Below, in pieces: positions 1 to 11,585 of a stretch of 64,000 bases of DNA. Source of the DNA: Deroplatys truncata (lineage: Eukaryota; Arthropoda; Insecta; Mantodea; Mantidae). The notes below the pieces were generated by a model. The model was given only the letters and a program-made list of their open reading frames with translations, was not told where the DNA came from and ran no database searches. Position 1 is the first letter of the stretch, and each line of letters opens with the position of its first letter. The position numbers and the translations under genes are program-made. The stretch lies in NCBI GenBank assembly GCA_030765065.1, contig CM060990.1, positions 215,923,290 to 215,987,289 of the forward strand, in the 5' to 3' direction.

Positions 1-500
1 CAATCGCCGCCAGAAGTCAGCAGCTCATGCAATGCGCCCCCCCCCCGCGGGACTGCAGTTGAACAGCGAATACCAACACAAACCCTACATGAGGACCCCG
101 GGTGGTGGGGATGACGCCATTACCCACTCACCCAGTTGCGCACCTAGTTGGCGGTATCCGTCAGGCTGTGTCCACGGAGGATTAAAATAAAAGAATAAAA
201 GAAAAGAAACTAGAATTGCGTGGGCGTTTCGCACGCAAGGTAGGCCGGCGAAGGAAAATAGATGCGTAAATGAATGGACGTGGGACGAAATGTGCAGAAA
301 TAGGAGAAGAAAGAAACGATGGACAGGGGCGACATGGAATGAAACGCACAGAACGCACCAGTCTACCTTGAGTCCCCCGGTCACGAGAACGAACCCACCT
401 CGAACGGACGAGGGTGGAAGGATGATGATGGCGATGAGTGGCTCGAGAAACCCCGGGTGCGCCAAAACCCGTACTCACATAAGGTGATCCCCTAGGGGGA
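1..500 (-). mobile_element. I-group LINE copy A, 5' UTR end (continues off left edge)
   Basis: This stretch aligns by eye with the 5' UTRs of the LINE copies at 11727-12210, 21330-21834, 48200-48711 and 50690-51181. It shares the CCCGTACTCACATAAGGTGA block and the closing run of C/G that form the outermost 5' end of the family. The element reads right to left, so its 5' end is near 500 and ORF1 would begin roughly 115 bp beyond the left edge. The open frames seen here on either strand are by-products of GC-rich UTR sequence. The target-site duplication cannot be checked because the other end is outside the window. Confidence 0.85.
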
Positions 501-559
501 TTGGAACCCAGGATGCCAGGCTGCCTGGAATCTATAGATCCGGTGACTAAAGATGTAGG

Positions 560-768
560 ATACGAAAACATGCTGTGAGCTCATTAAGATAATTGGTTTT
601 AAGAGCGTTAAAGCATAACTCATCATTAGCTTCAATGCCAATTAGGATATATAGCAAACAATATAAGACAACAGTAATACAATTAGCTTCTCAGGCTGTC
701 AGAGATGTTGGGATCTAAAGATGTTGTAGGTTCATTACGATATTTCGCCTTTTTTAGCTTCATTGCTG

Positions 769-838
<70 letters not shown>

Positions 839-1390
839 ATAATAGTAAGTTTTGCTGACATTTGATATTAAGAGTAACAGTTGTGCAAGCAAGATGGCGA
901 TCCACAGGGCTAAATAAACAAGCACTTTATGTATGACCTCACCATGACATGTCCAGACAATCTACATACTTGAAAAACCTTTAAAGCATTAATATGATAA
1001 ATTTCTTAGCACCAAATGCATGGCAGCAATATGATACGAGAAAATAAAGCTTCAAAGAAGACAATCAATGGCAATAAGCGAAAATAGCTTCGAAGATAAT
1101 TAAGCCTCAATTACATAAAAAAGTTAAAACGGTACATGATGACAATGTTTAATGCAATAAGTAACTTTAAAGCTAATCAAGATTCAATAGAATAAAAACA
1201 AGTGAAACATTAAATTATGATAGCAATGTGATACCAGCCAGAGAGATTCAAATGCTAATATTGAAACGAAAGCAATAGGGCAAAATAGCTTCAAAGGCCA
1301 TTAAGATTCAATAATATAAAAAGGGTAAAGCATTATGACATGATGACAATGCTTAAAATAATTTAGATTTAAAGCATTAATAGTATAAAG
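560..1390. repeat. Degenerate AT-rich tandem repeat region
   Basis: Related phrases recur about every 100 bases: 'agcttcaaag', 'attaagattcaata', 'gtaaagcatta' and 'atgatgacaatg'. This is most evident between 1020 and 1370. Units are too diverged to give an exact period. No coding sequence is supported. Confidence 0.45.
770..836. repeat. (TA)n microsatellite
   Basis: An uninterrupted TA dinucleotide run of about 67 bp inside the degenerate repeat region. Confidence 0.97.
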
Positions 1391-1454
1391 CTACGAACAT
1401 TACATCTAAGACGGCAATGCTGTATGTTTTTATGTAAACATAAAAGATAAATAA

Positions 1455-1700
1455 ACGCATATATAAACTTGCATGTATATAAAACACCCGCACACACATA
1501 TTTACACAAACATACAACACACACACAAATACATATAAACATAAACCATGCTACATACATGCATGCATGCATGCAAGCATACATACATACACAAACGTAT
1601 ATGCATACATATACATATAAACATAAAAACATAGGTATATGCATACAAAGGCATGCACAAATCATAAACAAGCATATAGACATACACTCATGCATATGAA
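1455..1700. repeat. ACAT/CATA-rich low-complexity region
   Basis: Imperfect repeats of ACAT, CATA and GCAT (for example a four-fold 'gcat' at about 1560). They produce spurious open frames on both strands full of Tyr, His, Cys and Met. No gene is supported. Confidence 0.85.
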
Positions 1701-1969
1701 CACACCACACATCTAAATCCCTAATGACCTCAGCTGTATTGCGCCCTAAATACACGCACATGCAGAGAATGTTCCAGTCAATCCTTTTTTTTCTGTTTCT
1801 AATCCATATATCACAAACGTAAGTGAAAACTTTATACCTGGTATTCACTTTATGGAACATGTACGTTCTAATAATTTTTATTTGGATAATCATCTTTTGA
1901 TGACTCAAATGTTACAATCATCAACTTTATTATTTTAAGTGGAACTTACTACAAAACGTAACTAAATTA

Positions 1970-2150
1970 AACTGAGCTTTATTTATGGACCCTCTTTAAC
2001 TACTATGGTACTTAGCGTCCCATTCTATATTAGGTGCGAAAGACAGCAAATTTTGCTCAGAGGCCCCTATCAGGCTTGAGGTTCTTTTACGTGCCGTAAA
2101 TCTACGACACGGAACCACGACTTTACTTCCCTTCGAAAAGAAGCCATACT
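1970..2150 (-). mobile_element. tRNA-derived SINE, 5'-truncated copy
   Basis: The reverse complement matches the body of the SINE at 38805-39083: the 'cgtagatttacggcacgtaaaag' region, then 'agcctgataGGGGcctctg' and 'aatgggacgctaag', ending in an ATAAA-rich tail. The tRNA-like head is missing. Several substitutions separate it from the 38.8 kb copy, so it is an old insertion. Confidence 0.8.
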
Positions 2151-2589
2151 AGAGATTTTTACGCCCGGAAAAAACCCATCGCCCTCCGCCGACAAAACAT
2201 AACTTCATGACAATCAACTAAAGATACACTGCACATTGGTTTTACTATCTTGAGCAGTGCGGGAATAATCAATGAGAACATTAAAGGGGTGGATGCCTGC
2301 CGCCTTACAGCTCCGACCACGCACCAATATGTGATTTGCGAAATCCACTTACAGTAAATGCTCAAATGTTTAGCGGTTCGCACGCAAGCACGATGCACCG
2401 CGCTGTCGGAAATCGCAACGCACATGATGCAGAGTTGTAGGTGTAATGGAGCCGACTACTGCTATTATTTTATGCTTCACATTCTCCAACGTATTGTGCT
2501 GTAAACTTGCTCTTTGACAAAGCTCCAAAGAAAATAATCTAATTATTTCATCTCTGGCGAACTTAGGAGCCTCTCTTTAAAACTCTTGA

Positions 2590-3400
2590 GGCCTATCCAT
2601 CGTTGCGGGAATGTCCTGTCTAGAATCTAATATGGCGAGTTCGTTGCGCTGAAACACCATCCTTTTGAAACAATGATCTCAAACGCACAGAAAAAGTACT
2701 TCTTCCAGCAATCCTCCCAAATCGTTGAAAGAAATTGCTGTACATTTCCTCCGTGAGGGTGTCATAAAAATGGGAACCACTTATGGTATCCCCAACTATT
2801 CACGCGTATACTTACTTATTGACCATCTCCACTGATGCAGCACTTCGCGTAACCAGTGCGACTTTCAGGAGATTAATAATGCATGTTACGGCTGTTTACT
2901 TCAACCAGATTCCTAAATGCTGCTTCGTTAATACAAAGACTGCTGGACATTTCTTCTGTCCAATTGTGTTTGGCCAATTTACAAATTTCATGTGCCATTC
3001 GAAATCGTCACCACTAAGCACAATGGTCAAAGAGAGTTGATACTGGTGCGATTTTTGTTCGCGAAGTGTGCTCTGTACCGTGGTAAGGCTAATGTTAGCA
3101 GCAGCAGAAATGTCTCGCAAAGTAGCATGAAGATCTACTTGCAAAGCAATCAAAACGATTGCTTTCTGCCTTTCCGTCCTCCGACGATTATGTTTGCGTT
3201 CTTTTAGTCGCTCAGTCTCCGCAGTAGATTCATTGCTGCACGAAGGGTTGGAGCAGTCGAATCTCGTATGTTTGGATATCGTGCTGCGTATTTCTCGGCA
3301 GCAGCATTTCTTCTGCATCCTACAAACATCAGAAGCATATCAATACACTTCTCAGCTGCGTAACCCATGATGAAGACTGCTTCAAGAGCCACTTGCCTTT
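2590..3400 (-). pseudogene. mariner-type DDE transposase relic
   Basis: A minus-strand frame at 2896-3318 contains a helix-turn-helix-like segment (RDISAAANISLTTVQSTLRE) followed by GDDFEWHMKFVNW. This matches the spacing between the second HTH and the catalytic domain in insect mariner-type transposases. Further left, in shifted frames, come HFYDTLTEEMYSNFF (about 2740-2780) and FQKDGVSAQ (about 2650-2670), corresponding to the LTGEVYL and QQDGAPPH blocks that carry the second catalytic Asp. Stops and frameshifts separate the blocks, so it cannot encode an active enzyme. I did not find terminal inverted repeats. The family assignment rests on motif order and is fairly secure; the subfamily is not. 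Confidence 0.7.
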
Positions 3401-3735
3401 TGTACCGAACAGTTTACAAATACACATCCACTATGAGGTAGCCAACATGTACTGAACACAGGAAGCTACGTCTGAAAAGACAGGATAGTAAAGGCATTAA
3501 CAAGATAGCCTCCTAACACATTAGGTCTTTACAATAATTGCTTATGAATGCGCTAAAGTCAAGACAGCAATGTTTGTTTACATTATGAGTGGGTATCTCA
3601 AAGAGTCTCTATTCTATTCCTGTTTCCTGTATACAACAAAGACGGATACAAGCGTGCTTCTAATGAACTACCTAAGTCACATGTACTCTGGTTTATGAAA
3701 TTTGCTGCATTGTCAGAAGTACATTTCCACCAACT

Positions 3736-4275
3736 CTCCTTCAGAAAAACTGATTAAATGCATTATAAGTTTTAATACACCACATTCCTTTCATCCCTTA
3801 TAGTGTGCTATGTAATCCGTGCTGTTAGAGATTTCATAGTGGCCACTGTATTATACTCACATCGTATAACATATTCGGTGGATGAACATAAGGCGTATTT
3901 CCGCTCCTGCTTGAAAGATAGTACCCAACAGTGTACAAAACTAAGCAAAACTGAATTTGTATTGGTGACTGGAGACCTCATGCAATGTATTTAATATCCA
4001 TCTATTTTACGCTTCAGAGAATTAGTGAAAATTGGCTCCTTAAGAAAAGCTGACTCAAATGCATTATAAGTTTTAATATAGCAGATTCCTTTCATCCCTT
4101 ATAGTGCACTATGAAGTCCGCACTACTAGAGATTTCATAGTGCGGCAGTGTAATTATTCTCAAACCATATAACATACTTGGTGGATGAACACAAGCCGCA
4201 TTTCCGCTCCTGCTTGTAAGGTAGTACCCAACAGTGTACACAACTAAGCTACACTAAATCAGTAGTAGTGAATGG
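3736..4275. repeat. ~300-bp tandem duplication (second copy interrupted by LINE B)
   Basis: Copy 1 (about 3736-4035) and copy 2 (from 4036) share 'ctcctt.agaaaa.ctga', 'atgcattataagttttaata', 'cctttcatcccttatagtg' and 'gtacccaacagtgtac', with roughly 15% divergence by eye. Copy 2 is interrupted at 4275 by the LINE insertion and resumes at 12328 with 'catgtaatgcatgtatttaatatcca', ending near 12386. The duplication therefore predates LINE B. Open frames here are short and not conserved between the two copies. Confidence 0.85.
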
Positions 4276-4298
4276 TGTGATGATAATGAGATGGGGCT

Positions 4299-4335
4299 TA
4301 AGGGCGCTCAACTGCTATGGTTATTAGCGCCCTTA
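4299..4335 (-). promoter_or_regulatory. LINE 3'-terminal stem-loop (copy B)
   Basis: A perfect 10-bp inverted repeat, TAAGGGCGCT...AGCGCCCTTA, with a 17-nt loop, about 20 nt from the 3' terminal (TCA)n-like tail. It is present in every 3' end of this family in the window. By analogy with other LINEs it probably serves as the RT recognition structure for target-primed reverse transcription; that role is inferred. Confidence 0.7.
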
Positions 4336-4639
4336 CAGTGTATAAAATATAAAATTGAAAAGTCGAAAAACTAAAAAACCACACGCAAACCCGCTTGGTC
4401 AAAAGCACTAAAAAACACAACGGACCAAAGACTAAAATCTACACTCTAAAATCATGGTCACTAAAAGAATAAAACAACGTATCAAGAACTGTAGAATGAA
4501 AGGGACATGAGCGCCTTATGTCCGTCGGGGAGAAAAGCCCCATTAAAACTGACAATATAAAATCTCAAAGCTAAAAGACGCTCAGCGCATCAAATGCGCC
4601 GATTAAAACCAATGTCACTTATAAAACGTAAAAGACATT

Positions 4640-7600
4640 CTACAGCATGCGCGTCGTCTGCCAAAACGTTGGCCATGCCAACAGGCAGACACACGCGAAC
4701 GCAGGTGGAGCTAAAACTTGACACTCAGTTAAAATCTGACGCACCGTTAAGGGCGCATCACACTGCTGACACAGTGGAGCGGGGTCACCACTGAGCAAGT
4801 ATCTATGACTAAACAGGCAATGTCCAATTCGTAAACGAGCTAAAAGTACCTCTTCCTGACGTGTAGAACGAGAAGAGGTACCCCAGACTAACGGGAGAGG
4901 TTTAACCTCCCGCAATTTGTTCCCCCGGAGGGCCGTCCACTCATCGCGCCAAAGCGAGAGGATGCGGCGACGTAAAATAACACACGAATCTGACGAGGTA
5001 ACAACAGAGGTAAAAAAATCTGGGTAATAAAATCGCCGATTTGGCAGCGGCGTCGGCAGACTCGTTCCCTGAGATGCCCACATGACCTGGAATCCACATG
5101 AAGGAGACGCGGATGCCACAGGCACCAAGCGAGTGGACCAGGTCATGTATGCGCTGTACGAGGGGGTGGTAATTGTACAGGCGCGAATACTTTGAAGAGC
5201 ACTCAGGAAGTCTGAACAAATAAAACAGTGCCGTAAGTCGTACCGCTGGACGTATAAAAGTGACTGAAAAATACTAAAAAGTTCGGCGCTAAAAATCGAA
5301 CATTGCCCGGGTAAACGAAATGTAAAACTACGTATACCATCAACAAAGGCACACCCTACTCCAACATCAGTCTTAGACCCATCAGTACATTTAAAACGAA
5401 AACCTCCGAACTGCGCCTGAAGTTCTAAAAAGGTCGATCTAACAACTGAAGAAGGGGTCTCATTCTTCGACATTGACGTCAACCCAAGGTGACACTGCGC
5501 TTCAGCGCGCAACCATGCAGGAAAGCGCGTTTCCCCCCTGGGAAGGGCCGGCGCTGGCGCGAAGTCCAAATGCCGAAGAAGATTTCGAAATCGAACCCCT
5601 GGAGTTAGTAATGCAGAGGAGCTAACGAAATATTGACGATCAAGCGAATCCTCGTAAAATAACTCGAAAGACGGGATGTTAGGCAAGCTTGAGAGTCGAC
5701 AAGCATAGCTGCACAAAAGCATCTCACGCCGGAAGGACAGCGGAGGCTCTGCAGCCTCTGCGTGCAGACTGGGTACAGGGCTAGTTGGAAAGGCCCCTGT
5801 AGCAACTCTTATGCCACGATGGTGAATGGCATTCAATCGACGTAACGCAGATGGACGTGCCGACGAATAAACAATACACCCGTAATCAAGCTTGGATCGG
5901 GCCAAAGAGCGATAAACGCGAAGAAGGACGGTCCGATCAGCTCCCCAGGATGTGCCACTTAAAACACGCAAAATATTAAGAGAACGGTCACACTTAGCTT
6001 TTAAAAAGGAAACGTGAGAAGTCCAGCTCAGCTGCCGGTCAAAGACCAACACCAAAAATTTCACCTCCTCTGCAAATGGAAGGTCCTCCGACCCAAGATG
6101 GAGAGAGGGCGGAGGGAAAGCCTTCCGGCGCCAGAAGTTGATGCAGACGGATTTCTCGGCAGAGAAATTAAAGCCGTTAGCGTTACTCCAGGCAGAGACG
6201 GTCGATACAGCTCTGGAGACGGCGTTCGAGTAGACATGTCCGCCGTGAACTGCAATAAACGTCAAAATCGTCAACAAAAAGGGACGATGAAATTCTAGGT
6301 GGAATAAAATTACAATGGGGTTGATAGCAATCGTAAAACGTGTGACCCTGAGTACAGAGCCCTGCGGTACTCCGTTCTCTTCAATAAAACGACGAGATAA
6401 AAACGAGCCCACACGTACACGAAAAACGCGGTCGGTCATAAACTCCCGAAGAAATATGGTATGACGACCGCGGATATTCCATGCGTGAAGTGTAGTAAAA
6501 TGCCGCCCCTCCAACAAGTATCATAAGCTTTCTCCAGGTCAAAAAATACAGCCACGGTTTGACACTTTCTCAGAAATCCATTCATAACATGCGTCGACAG
6601 GGACACCAGATGGTCGACGGTAGAGCGATAGCGACGAAATCCGCACTGAGCGTTCGCTAGAAGTTTCTGAGACTCAAGCCAGCATGTCAACCGCCCGTTG
6701 ATCATGCGCTCCATCACCTTGCAAATGCAACTGGTGAGGGAGATAGGGCGGTAGCTGGAAGGTAGTTGGCGATCCTTCCCAGGCTTAAGTATACGGACAA
6801 TGGTGGCTTCGCGCCAAATGGAAGGAAAAATTCCGTCTTTCCAAATACGGTTATAGACCTGTAAGAGAAAGAGTTTACTGGTGGCTGAAAGGTTCTTTAA
6901 CATCAGGACATGAATGCCGTCCGGCCCGGGAGCCGAGTGCCGAGAGCAATGAAGAGCGTGCTCCAGCTCCCTCATTGTGAATAGTTATAGCATTCATCAT
7001 TAACAGACCGAAAAGTATATGATGCGGAATCCTGCCGGTCTTTAATAGAGCGAAAGCCGGCGGAATAATGGTCTGAACTGGAAACCGCCTCAAAGGCAGA
7101 ACCCAGAGTGTTAGCGATGGCAGCCGGATCCATTATGGTGGCATTAGAAACCTGAAGGCCAGAAACAGTACAATGTGACACTTTACCTGAGAAGCGACGA
7201 AGTTTATCCCAAACAACGGATGAAGGCGTAAAACGATTAAAAGACTCGACAAAACGAGCCCAAGATGCCTTCTTGCTATCCTGAATAATGCGACGAGCCC
7301 TGGCGCGCGATTGTTTAAAAGTCACCAAATTATCAAGTGTAGGGTGGCGCCGAAACACCCTAAGTGCAGTCCTACGGGCACGAACGGCGTCCCGACAATC
7401 CTCGTTCCACCACGGAACAGGTGGCCGCCGAGGTTGGGAGGATGAACGGGGTATTGCACGTTCGGCGGCTGAGAAAATAATAGACGTAAGGTGCTGCACT
7501 AGTTAATTAATGTCGGAGAAGGGCTGGTCGTCAAAATGCACGAGGCTGGAATACAAACTCCAGTCGGCTTTTGCGAATATCCAGGTAGGTACTCTGGAAT

Positions 7601-8270
7601 GCTGTACGTGGTGCGACAGAAGAGAAACGATGCAGGGGAAATGGTCGCTGGAGTAGGTGTCAGCGACGACGTTCCACTGAAGGCGACGTGCAAGCTGGAT
7701 TGAGCAAAGGGCAAGGTCCAGGTGACAGAAAGTACCAGAAGAATCAGAAATAAAAGTAGGTGCACCTGTATTGAGGATGGAAAGATTGAACTGATAAAAA
7801 ATGTCGGAAAGAAGAGTTCCCCTCGCACAAGCCCTTGGCGAACCCCATAGTGGGTGATGGGCATTAAAATCTCCCAACAGAAGAAATGGTGTTGGGAGAG
7901 CGGACAGGAGAGCTCGAATGTCCGCGGGAGCGAGGGGAGACGATGGAGGTGAATATACAGAGCAAACAGAAAACAAAAAGCCGGGTAAGTGAAGGCGAAC
8001 GGCAACAGCTTGCAAGTCGGATGTAAGTGTGACAGGTGTAAAATGAACGTCGTTACGCACTAAGAACATGACACCTCCATGAGCAGGAGTACCCTCCTCC
8101 GGTTCAAGGTCGTAGCGAACCGGAGTATATCCTCGGAGATCAAAAGGATCGTGAGGGCGAAGCTTAGTCTCCTGCAAACATACGACCATAGGCGAATGGG
8201 AACGCAAAAAAAGTTGCAGTTCCGCCCTATGCGATCGTACACCACGTACATTCCAGGTCAGGATAGCCAT
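4640..8270 (-). pseudogene. LINE ORF2 (endonuclease-RT-RNase H), copy B1, inactivated
   Basis: ORF2 starts at ATG 8270 (MAILTWNVRG), 22 bp after the ORF1 stop. The APE-type endonuclease lies at about 7500-8270, with the WNVRG, QETK, GDFNAHHPLWG and SSDH motifs. A connector containing PVPWWNEDCRD follows, then RT blocks: APGPDGIHV, LTSCICKVMERMI, and motif A FFDLEKAYDTCW at about 6530. The FVDD motif C is lost to a frameshift near 6330. An RNase H domain sits at about 4950-5400 (TDGSKTDVGVGCAF, SAELFSIF, and GNESADAAAKSA in a shifted frame). There is a nonsense codon near 7503 (CAA to TAA compared with copy C) and frameshifts near 6975, 6480 and 6330. The RNase H domain with APE endonuclease points to the I group of LINEs. 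Confidence 0.9.
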
Positions 8271-8292
8271 TAAGAATAAGGGGATAAACTTT

Positions 8293-9582
8293 CTATTTAG
8301 AAGGGCGGCTTAAAATTACCTTTTGTTTAACCTTTGGGCTCGGGCTTTTGGTATGGAGTTGGTCAGACTCCATAGCTTCCTCGGAGGGAGGGCCCACGCG
8401 CTCAGTGCCAGAAACCGATTCAAGCGCAGTGAATCGGTTCTGGGTGGCGATGGGTGAAGGGTGCCGCTGAGCGCGGCTTGTCCCAGGACCATCCTGGGAC
8501 AGCGACCTCCGAGGAGGAGAAGGTGAACTTTTGTTACCGCGCGCACGCGAAGGGTCTTTCAAAAAATCTTCCCTACGAAGTTTCTGCTTGGGCTTCTTTT
8601 CAACGGCTTGCGACTTCATTGACTTGGGACCAGGTTTATACGGCTTGGTAACTGTAGCCTTAATAGACGGCCGGATGGTAGTGGCGGTTAATCCAGTCAA
8701 GGTCCAGGTCTGAGTTTCGGCATCTACTCGTGGTACTGGCGAGGCAACAACAGAACTAAATGTGCCAGATCGCAGGAGTGAAGGTTGGCGCGCATGGAAA
8801 CGCCTCCGGGCTTCAGCGAAGGAGAGTTTTTCCTTTACCCGGATCTCCTGGATCGCCTTCTCGTCCAAATACCGCGGACAGTCGGCAAACGAAGCAGAAT
8901 GTGACCCTTTACAATTAACGCAGACGGGGGCTGTTGAACAGGTACCTTCGTGTGAGGGCTGGCTACATGTTGCACAAATGTTAACGGCACTCTTACAGGA
9001 GACTTGCGTATGCCCAAAACGTTGGCATTTAAAACAACGCAGAGGTCTAGGAATATAAGGCCTCGCAGAAATCCGTTCGTACCCTGCGGAAATGCTCGTG
9101 GGCAGATCGACGCCATCAAATGTAATAAACAGGGTACGAGTGGGTACCAATACGCCGTCGCGTTTGGCCTGCACTCGATGCACTGCAGTGACCTTTTGAT
9201 CAGATAGATATTCTACGAGATCCTCGTCCGATATACCATCGAGGCTATGGGTGGTAACGACGCCCCGACAGGAGTTCAATGTGCGGTGCTTCTCAACACG
9301 GATGGGGTAACCGTGGAGAAGCGTAGCGCGCAACAAGGTCTTACTTTGCTGATCGGACTTAGTTTGTGCCAATAAGGAACCATTCCGTAGACGAGTGCAT
9401 GATTGAACCGCACCAGCAATAGCATCTATTCCCTTCTGAATTATAAAAGGGTTCACCTTCTCAAAGTTTTGTCCTTCTTTTGTTCTTGAAATGACCAAGT
9501 AACAACCAGATGACGGCGGTGCTACTTCTGTTACAATAACTTTTCGGCGATTGTTTGTATTAATGGAGGAAGGGTGCTCCAT
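8293..9582 (-). CDS. LINE ORF1, gag-like RNA-binding protein (intact, copy B1)
   Basis: A single uninterrupted frame of 429 aa from ATG 9582 (MEHPSS) to TAG 8293. The frame stays open a little upstream, but 9582 is the first ATG and is conserved in the other copies. The central part carries three zinc knuckles: CFKCQRFGHTQVSC (CX2CX4HX4C), CATCSQPSHEGTC (CX2CX4HX3C) and CVNCKGSHSASFADC (CX2CX3HX6C). These are typical of I- and Jockey-type ORF1 proteins that coat LINE RNA in ribonucleoprotein particles. An N-terminal region (about residues 20-150) resembles the fold-bearing part of such proteins, and the C-terminal third is basic, Ser/Pro/Lys-rich and probably disordered. This is the only fully open ORF1 in the window, although its own ORF2 is dead. 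Whether it is expressed cannot be seen. Confidence 0.88.
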   Translation of the reverse strand: MEHPSSINTNNRRKVIVTEVAPPSSGCYLVISRTKEGQNFEKVNPFIIQKGIDAIAGAVQSCTRLRNGSLLAQTKSDQQSKTLLRATLLHGYPIRVEKHRTLNSCRGVVTTHSLDGISDEDLVEYLSDQKVTAVHRVQAKRDGVLVPTRTLFITFDGVDLPTSISAGYERISARPYIPRPLRCFKCQRFGHTQVSCKSAVNICATCSQPSHEGTCSTAPVCVNCKGSHSASFADCPRYLDEKAIQEIRVKEKLSFAEARRRFHARQPSLLRSGTFSSVVASPVPRVDAETQTWTLTGLTATTIRPSIKATVTKPYKPGPKSMKSQAVEKKPKQKLRREDFLKDPSRARGNKSSPSPPRRSLSQDGPGTSRAQRHPSPIATQNRFTALESVSGTERVGPPSEEAMESDQLHTKSPSPKVKQKVILSRPSK

Positions 9583-9738
9583 AGCGAGATAAATCCTCCA
9601 CCATTGCAACCGTCTCCGACCTCGGGCTCTGACTTCTCGGGCGTTACCCCGGCTTGGGTGAGTGGCCTATCTATACCAGACTCACCCCAGGGTCACACCT
9701 CCCAGAACATAGACAGAGGGACCCAATCGCCGTCAGAC
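9583..9738 (-). mobile_element. Truncated 5' UTR of LINE segment B1
   Basis: This matches the ORF1-proximal 150 bp of the 5' UTR in the other copies (for example 11586-11735), then stops abruptly at about 9738. Beyond that, the sequence switches to the interior of an ORF2 endonuclease region. The outer 480 bp of the 5' UTR are missing. Confidence 0.85.
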
Positions 9739-10279
9739 TGAAGACGACTAGCAAGCTGGAGTGAGCAAATGGCAAGGTCCAGGTGAGAGAATGTACCAGA
9801 AGAATCTGAAAGAAAAGTGCACCTGTATTGAGGATGGAAGGATTGAACTGGTAAAAAATGTCGGAAAGAAGAGTTCCCCTCGCACAAGCCCTTGGCGAAC
9901 CCCACAGTGGGTGATGGGCATTAAAATCTCCCAAAAGAAGAAATGGTGTTGGGAGAGCGGACAGGAGAGCTCGAATGTCCGCGGGAGCGAGGGGAGACGA
10001 TGGAGGTGAATACACAGAGCAAACAGAAAACAAAAAGCCGGGTAAGTGAAGGAGAACGGCAACAGCTTGCAAGTCAGATGTAAGTGTGATAGTTTGAAAA
10101 TGAACGTCCTTACGCACCAAAACCATGACACCACCATGAGCAGGAGTACCCTCCTCCGGTTCAAGGTCGTAGCGAACCGGAGTATATCCTCGGAGATCAA
10201 AAGGATCATGAGGGCGAAGCTTGGTCTCCTGCAAACACACGACCATAGGTGAACGTACATTCCATGTCAGGATAGCCAT
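9739..10279 (-). pseudogene. LINE ORF2 N-terminal fragment (endonuclease), copy B2
   Basis: Starts at ATG 10279 (MAILTWNVR) and covers the endonuclease to a point just before the SDH motif, where it joins the B1 5' UTR. QETK and GDFNAHHPLWG are visible. An in-frame 48-bp deletion removes the 16 residues after WNVR compared with copy B1, and a frameshift occurs near 9800. The fragment has no RT and ends at a chimeric junction rather than at host DNA. Confidence 0.88.
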
Positions 10280-10300
10280 TAAGAAAAAGGGATAAACTGT

Positions 10301-11585
10301 CTACTTAGAAGGGCGGCATAAAATTACCTTTCGTTTAACCTTTGGGCTTGGGCTTTTGGTATGGACTTGGTCAGACTCCATAGCTTCCTCGGAGGGAGGG
10401 CCACGCGCTCAGAGCCAGAAACCGATTCAAGCGCCGAAAATCGGTTCTGGGTGGCGATGGGTGAGGGGGGCCGCTGAGCGCGGCTTGTCCCAGCAGCTCC
10501 CTGGGACTGCGGCCTCCGAGGAGAAGGTGAACTTTTCTTAACGCGCGCACGCGGAGGGTCCTTCACAAAATCTTCCCTACGAAGTGTGTGCTTGAGTCTC
10601 TTTTCAGCGGCTTGCGACTTCATTGACTTTGGACCAGGTTTATAGGGCTTGGTAACAGTAGCTTTAACGGACGGCCGGATGGTAGTGGCGGTTAATCCAG
10701 TCATGGTCCAGGTCTGAGTTTCGGCATCTACTCGTGGTACTGGCGAGGCAACAACAGAACTAAATGTGCCAGATCGCAGGAGTGAAGGTTGGCACGCATG
10801 ATAACGCCTCCGGGATTCAGCGAACGAGAGTTTTTCCTTTACCCGGATCTCCTGGATCGCCTTCTCGTCCAAGTACCGCGGACAGTCGGCAAATGACGCA
10901 GATCGAGACCCTCTACAATTAACGCAGACGGGGGCTGTTGAACAGGTACCTTCGTGTGAGGGCTGGCTACATGTTGAACAGATGTTAACGGCACTCTTAC
11001 ATGAGACTTGCATATGCCCAAAACGTTGGCATTTAAAACAACGCAGAGGTCTAGGAATATAAGGCCACACAGAAATCCGTTCGTATCCTGCGGAAATGCT
11101 CGTGGGCAGATCGACGCCATCAAATGTTAGAAACAGGGCACGAGTGGGTACCAATATGCCGTCGCGTTTGGCCTGCATCGATGCACTGCTGTCACCTTTT
11201 GATCGGATAGATATTAGACTAGATCCTCGTCCGACATTCCATCGAGGCTATGGGTGGTGATGACGCCTCGATAGGAATTCAATGTGCCGTGCTTCTCCAC
11301 ACGGATGGGATAGCCGTGGAGAAGCGTAGCGCGCAACAAGGTCTCACTTTGCTCATCGGACTTCGTTTGTGCTAATAAGGAACCGTTCCGTAGACGAGTG
11401 TAGGACTGAACCGCACCAGCAATAGCATCAATGCCCTTTTGAATGATGAAAGGGTTCACCTTCTCAAAACTTTGGCCTTCTTCGGTTCGTGAAATGACCA
11501 AGTAACAACCAGTTGTCGGTGGTGTCACTTCTGTTACATAAACTTTTCGGCGCTTGTTGGTATTAATGGAGAAAGGGTGCTCCAT
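10301..11585 (-). pseudogene. LINE ORF1, copy B2, frameshifted
   Basis: From ATG 11585 (MEHPFSINTNKRRK). The first part is open to about 11214, where the frame breaks near the HSLDGMSDEDLV segment. The second part (10324-11178) carries the three zinc knuckles (CFKCQRFGHMQVSC and following). A one-base deletion near 10400 shifts the C-terminal tail out of frame compared with the intact 8293-9582 copy. It is followed 21 nt later by ORF2 in the same frame as the expected ORF1 stop codon. Confidence 0.87.

Noticed and set aside
1369..1908. 179-codon minus-strand frame rich in Cys, Met, Tyr and Val
   Set aside because: It is generated by ACAT/CATA low-complexity repeats; the opposite strand is also open.
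4594..4794. Plus-strand open frames inside the LINE copies
   Set aside because: They are mirror frames of ORF1 and ORF2 on the opposite strand and carry no motifs.
9730..9745. Splicing of a tandem LINE transcript as the origin of the B1/B2 junction
   Set aside because: There is no AG acceptor before the 5' UTR sequence at the junction in intact copies and no GT donor in the endonuclease sequence at the break.
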